Assembly: GCA_001247695.2 (NCBI GenBank)
Contig: LGRX02035397.1
Coordinates: 1 to 44,798 of the forward strand
DNA: 44,798 nt
Reading direction: 5' to 3'
Source of the DNA: Cymbomonas tetramitiformis
Lineage: Eukaryota; Chlorophyta; Pyramimonadophyceae; Pyramimonadales; Pyramimonadaceae
In this document: in pieces, positions 40,720 to 44,798 of the stretch
Numbering within the stretch: position 1 is the first letter of the stretch
Layout: each line of letters starts with the position of its first letter
Position numbers and translations under genes: made by a program
The notes under the pieces: model-generated
What the model saw: only the letters and a program-made list of their open reading frames with translations
Databases searched by the model: none
What the model was told of the DNA's origin: nothing

Positions 40720-40742
40720 CTCACAAGCGTCTTGTGCATGCC

Positions 40743-42130
40743 AGGAGGAAGATCCCCATAGCTTAATTTTATATGGAAAACGCCCTAGTGCACTTCGGCC
40801 GGAATCGATTTGAGGTCAGGCTTTCAACCTTTTTTGCATACAGGGCGGCCTGAAAGTGGGTTGAGAGACGTGTATTAGGTATATTAGTTTCGTAGAAGTG
40901 CACTTACGGGTGTGCTTGTTTGGTCCAAGCCAAGGCTGGTTTTGGGTTCCGGCAGGGTGAAACCCAAAGTGAAATTGCAGGTTTCACCCTGAACTCAAAA
41001 TGAACATCTTTCTACGTACCCGCCAACGCATATTTCAATACTTGCACTTACTCCACGTCAAAAGTACCGTTCTAAACACAACTTATCTCGCCACGATGCT
41101 GCGCGAGCCGTGATTTGTGTAGAATAGGTCTGCTAGCACGGTTGCGTAGTCACTTTTTTGCATCGCAGTATCGAATATTCAACCAAGTGCACTCCCAAGT
41201 TATAGTTCAAACTGGAATAAACGACTGTGTTATTATATGTATTGCTATACCTAGAAATGATATGCATACACGATTTGATACAGGCATGGTAAGGGTTCAT
41301 AGCCAAACCCTGAGCCAAAATGTCTGCTCAGGCGTCATTTCACTCATTCACTTGCCCTCGGATATGTTACCTTTGTTTCCCACGAGATATTTTTACTAAA
41401 AGGTCATTACTTTATGTCGATCGTGTTTATATTCCACTCAATGCTTTGAATACTGTGATATTGTTGATTTTCAGTTATTTTTGCACTTCTTAGGGCTTAA
41501 AAAGGCACTATTTCTCTATAAAAAGTGCAAAAGGACAAAGATATCGGCTCGGTAACGATGGCGGATGGATGTATGGAGTAATTTTACAAAAAAGAACAAC
41601 CCCAAGACCCCCATTTCGTGAACTCTACTTCAAATAATCCAATTTCGGTGATTCCGCGGGTCGCCTGAAAAGTCACAAAATCCATGAAAAAACATCAAAC
41701 AACTTTTTTTCGCGTTGTTGATGGTGGCGGATGGTTATATACATCAAATATGTGTAAGTTCCACGAAAAAATTGGACTCAAACGAGTGAGAGCATGGATA
41801 CGCTCACTTTCGCGATTCCGCCCTTGTACAACCATTATACGATCGGCCCTGTAATGCCATTTCCCCACCGTAGAGTGGTTGAAGTTGAAAAAATCCATTT
41901 TTTCCCACGGGGTTCACATTGTTACGCATTAAGCAATGCAAAGTATATAAAAAATACATACTTGAAAAAGTTTTGGGGATTTTTCGTCGAGAACTACATT
42001 TTCGTTGGTGATTTTTCTGAGTTTGCATCAAGGCATGGAATCAGTTGGAACAAGCAGCATCGATGGTTTTTTATAATTCCAAAATTTTCATTGATTAATA
42101 GTGATATTCTAAATTATCCTATCAATAAAT
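40743..42130. other. Stretch without a supported gene
   Basis: A 12-bp perfect hairpin CAGGGTGAAACC/GGTTTCACCCTG lies at 40953-40991. About 80 bp at 41272-41350 (gggttcatagccaaaccctg, agccaaaatgtctgctca) repeats 40028-40110. Frames at 41115-41399 and 41794-42135 show no family. Confidence 0.45.
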
Positions 42131-42290
42131 TGTGATAAAAGAAGGCAGCTATCGATTGATTGTGATCTTAACATTAAACTATCAATTGATTGTAATTCTA
42201 GCAATTGCACATCAATTGATTGTGATTTCTACCGAGGCTATATCAATTGATATGATACCCAAAAATTGCTACACCGTGATATTGAAGGCT
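42131..42290. repeat. Dispersed tcaattgattgtgat units
   Basis: Four or so copies of (a)tcaattgattgt(g)at at irregular spacing, with related atcgattg units at about 42835-42880. Each unit contains the palindrome tcaattga. Confidence 0.6.
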
Positions 42291-42348
42291 ATGTATTTCA
42301 ACAATTGCTAATTACTATCTAATAAGTATCTATGAAGGGACTACGTGG

Positions 42349-42510
42349 TCATTTTGCCACCCGCTCTGCCTTAATCTCTCGCACCGTGTAAACGATGTCA
42401 TCACTGCCAACAAGATCGAAAGGGGTTTGCTGCGTCCGTTTGATGGGGCCTTTCTATTGGGCGACCAGTTTCACATGGGTAGGCTTACTACCACGTCCAC
42501 GTTTACCCAT
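42349..42510 (-). pseudogene. Small basic ORF, one stop, unknown
   Basis: On the minus strand ATG 42510 opens MGKRGRGSKPTHVKLVAQ, then TAG, then KGPIKRTQQTPFDLVGSDDI and VYTVREIKAERVAK to TGA 42349-42351. The basic start and the second part, which recalls the beginning of a chromodomain (xxIYTVxxIxxxR), look coding. With 53 residues and a stop it may be the 5' fragment of a transposon gene. No family can be assigned. Confidence 0.4.
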
Positions 42511-43060
42511 CTTGATTTACACGGCGTACACGGGAAGTCAATAGTTAAACTGTAAAATGATGTCCAGGTCGTGGCCAGAAATTTTGATTTTTGAATGCCA
42601 CCAAATCGAGTCGAGAGCCTCCAACACACCCCCTCCAATCTGAGGATGGGCGTCATTTATATGTTTATTGGTTCATCTCAAACACACTTCAGCGACGCCA
42701 AATTAGCGACGAATGAAAAGCCTGAAATTCAGGAATGAAGGATCGGTTAGGGAGTTATATACTACATATCGATATGCGGTTGCGTGTCACATGCAAATAT
42801 TCATTCGATTCTGATATGTCCCACGGTCACGATCAATCGATTGTGATAATGCAAATCGAGAATCGATTGATGGTGATGGCATGTAGCACGGCTAGGTGGA
42901 CGGCCTTGCACTATAAATTGCATAATCGATGAAAATGGCATTTAGAAGTCGCAAGAAGTTTCAGGAAGTACTTAGTTGTTAAAAGAAATCATTCAAAGGC
43001 AATATTTCACATTTTTGATCACCGCGGTGGCCACCAGGCTGCTAACGGGTCGCAGAAGGG
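42511..43060. other. Stretch without a supported gene
   Basis: AT-rich sequence with some atcgattg units and no family-like ORF. It leads into the satellite. Confidence 0.45.
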
Positions 43061-44350
43061 CTGCGGTACAGAAATTGCATATCTTGCGGGCGCGTGAGAT
43101 ATGTGGGTGATACGGGGAAGTTACTAGAGTTGGTGAGAATTATTTGGAGGTCATCCCTAGGCAGTGTGAAGCGGAATTTCACATCGGGCCATATTCACGG
43201 GGTGCTGGGGAGCTAATTTCGTCTGTAAAATGACTGCAAAACAGAAAAAACATGTCTCGTGGGCGCGTGAGATATGCAAATGATACGGTGAAGTTATTAG
43301 AAGTTATGAGAAGTATCTAGAAGTTATTACTAGGCATCGAGAAGTGATATTTCACATCGGGTCACATTCGCGGGGCGTTGGGGAGCTAATTTCGTCTGTA
43401 AACTGACTGCAAAACAGAAAATGCATGTCTCGTGGGCGCGTGAGATATGCAAATGATACCGTGAAGTTATTAGAAGTTGTGAGAAGTATCTAGAAGTTAT
43501 TACTAGGCATCGAGCAGTGATATTTCACATCGGGACATATTCACGGGGTGCTGGGGAGCTAATTTCGTCTGTAAACTGACTGCAAAACAGAAAATGCATG
43601 TCTCGTGGGCGCGTGAGATATGCAAATGATACGGTGAAGTTATTAGAAGTTATGAGAAGTATCTAGAAGTTATTACTAGGCATCGAGAAGTGATATTTCA
43701 CATCGGGTCACATTCGCGGGGCGTTGGGGAGCTAATTTCGTCTGTAAACTGACTGCAAAACAGAAAATGCATGTCTCGTGGGCGCGTGAGATATGCAAAT
43801 GATACCGTGAAGTTATTAGAAGTTGTGAGAAGTATCTAGAAGTTATTACTAGGCATCGAGAAGTGATATTTCACATCGGGTCACATTCGCGGGGCGTTGG
43901 GGAGCTAATTTCGTCTGTAAACTGACTGCAAAACAGAAAATGCATGTCTCGTGGACGCGTGAGATATGCAAATGATACGGTGAAGTTATTAGAAGTTGTG
44001 AGAAGTATCTAGAAGTTATTACTAGGCATCGAGAAGTGATATTTCACATCGGGTCACATTCACGGGGCGTTGGGGGGCTAATTTCGTCTGTAAACTGACT
44101 GCAACAACAGAAAATGCATGTCTCGTGGGCGCGTGAGATGTTGCACGTGATACGGTGAAGTTATTAGAAGTTGTGAGAAGTATTTAGAGGTCATACCTAG
44201 GCAATGAGAAGCGAAATTTCACATCGGGTCATATTCACGGGGTGCTGGGGAGCTAATTTCGTCTGTAAAAAGGGCTGCAAAGCAGAAATTGCATATATTG
44301 CGGGTGCGTGAGATGTAGCACGTGATACGGAGAAGTTATTCCAAGTATGT
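43061..44350. repeat. 173-bp satellite array with dimeric order
   Basis: The block gtctcgtgggcgcgtgagat recurs at 43254, 43427, 43600, 43773, 43946 and 44120, a spacing of 173-174 bp. More diverged copies stand at 43081 and 44293. Two unit types alternate in the centre: one with atacggtgaag and agaagttatgagaag (43254, 43600), the other with ataccgtgaag and agaagttgtgagaag (43427, 43773). Edge units are more diverged. The near-nucleosome length is like centromeric or heterochromatic satellites. No gene lies inside. Confidence 0.95.
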
Positions 44351-44429
44351 GCAAGTCATAACAATATACACCGCAACATGGCCGTACCTACAATATATAC
44401 AATATATACATCTACATAACACTAGAATC

Positions 44430-44798
44430 TCACAGAAGTGCCAACAACCGCTGATGCTCCCTCAGGGTTAGCATGTGCACATCCCCCCTCTTAACTAGGC
44501 GAACATCACATGCTAGTACGGCTTCACACGGAATCAAGCACTTCTTGCTAGTATCTAAGGTGTATGTATCTCGCACGTTTGGATCCGTCCACTCAAAGTA
44601 TCTCCCCGAAATCACCGAGTCTCCAGGAGCAAATGTCTGTCTATAGTCATCACGGCGGATCCTCCCGCCGACCTCCGTGACACCAGACAGCGCCTTCACC
44701 AAGTAGTAGGCATGTGATGCGTCCGTAGGATCCTTCTTCACCGCCATGATGCTACCACGCCGCACGGCTACACTCACACCCGCCGCATACTCCTCCAC
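44430..44798 (-). CDS. Partial ORF at the right edge, unknown
   Basis: The minus-strand frame is open to the window edge (5' end missing) and stops at 44430-44432; 122 residues are seen. It reads GSIMAVKKDPTDASHAYYLV, KALSGVTEVGG, DYRQTFAPGDSVISGRYFEW, DTYTLDTSKKCLIPCEAVLA. The alternating hydrophobic pattern with G-x-Y-F-E-W suggests a small beta-barrel (SH3/BAH-like), which is inference. Such modules occur near the C-termini of transposon proteins in algae. No family is assigned. Confidence 0.5.
   Translation of the reverse strand: MEEYAAGVSVAVRRGSIMAVKKDPTDASHAYYLVKALSGVTEVGGRIRRDDYRQTFAPGDSVISGRYFEWTDPNVRDTYTLDTSKKCLIPCEAVLACDVRLVKRGDVHMLTLREHQRLLALL

Larger units (their letters stand above)
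40085..40742 (+). repeat. Two tandem units of about 330 bp, each with a tRNA-like fold
   Basis: Unit 1 (about 40085-40412) and unit 2 (about 40437-40742) align along their length, with many differences upstream. They are nearly identical from gagtaaga through the tRNA-like part to gacaagcgtcttgtg and atgccagg. The strongest conservation is in the tRNA-like segment and in ttcttggggtgcggagccac just upstream. Confidence 0.8.

Noticed and set aside
40953..40991. CAGGG...CCCTG hairpin as a tiny hAT element
   Set aside because: Too short (39 bp) and no 8-bp duplication is seen at its flanks.
43061..44350. CRISPR-like regular spacing
   Set aside because: Unit length is 173 bp with no short repeat/unique spacer alternation, so this is satellite DNA.

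Overview
This window is nuclear DNA from a eukaryote with a large, repeat-rich genome. GT-AG introns, a multi-exon membrane-protein gene, tandem satellite DNA and at least eight transposable-element lineages all point that way. No prokaryotic operon, CRISPR array or rRNA gene is visible. The DIRS/PAT-type element, the RLE-type LINE, the Ty3 integrase with chromodomain and methyltransferase, and the beta-helix/Cys-rich/multi-TM host gene are what I would expect of a green alga (prasinophyte or charophyte) or another large-genome protist. That placement is an inference.

Layout. 1-1612: no recognisable gene. 1613-6733: a complete but mutated DIRS-order (PAT/Ngaro-like) retrotransposon with split direct repeats A1-ORFs-B1-A2-B2, encoding Gag, RT-RNase H and a tyrosine recombinase that begins with a Tudor-like module. 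6911-21318: one plus-strand host gene in at least nine exons, encoding beta-helix-like and Ig-like segments, a Cys-rich region and a C-terminal multi-TM domain. Its introns hold an 863-bp foldback element (8859-9721), microsatellites, an RLE-type LINE fragment (about 14880-16905, minus) split by a 262-bp MITE, and a minisatellite. 21319-24685: repeats and a hAT transposase remnant. 24686-26092: a Ty3 integrase-chromodomain remnant cut by a 270-bp hAT-type MITE.

26093-34900: a TCATG microsatellite, then a transposon-like domain rich in short palindromes (GTCCATACG, TCCATCCGGATGGA), including about 165-bp tandem units. This domain contains a three-exon minus-strand gene (32396 to 28717) of unknown function, whose first exon was split by a 1865-bp TIR transposon carrying a SAM-like ORF. 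Next to it are a plus-strand ORF with a CPCxxC finger and a minus-strand exon. About 34920-39720 (minus): a Ty3/gypsy element whose Pol reads integrase, chromodomain, then a C5 cytosine DNA methyltransferase. It is interrupted by an 834-bp TG...CA element with a CATG duplication and followed by a polypurine tract and a long ORF in the presumed 3' LTR. 40085-40742: two about 330-bp units, each with a tRNA-like fold lacking a D arm. About 43061-44350: a 173-bp satellite with dimeric higher-order structure. 44430-44798: an ORF running off the right edge.

Five nested insertions can be removed on paper using visible target-site duplications, and four of these removals restore an interrupted reading frame. 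Most in-frame stops in the elements look like single C-to-T or G-to-A changes, consistent with decay by cytosine methylation. The observations I rate highest are the integrase-chromodomain-methyltransferase fusion, the Tudor-like module on the DIRS recombinase, the SAM-bearing TIR element with subterminal TGTCC repeats, and the pair of D-armless tRNA-like genes.
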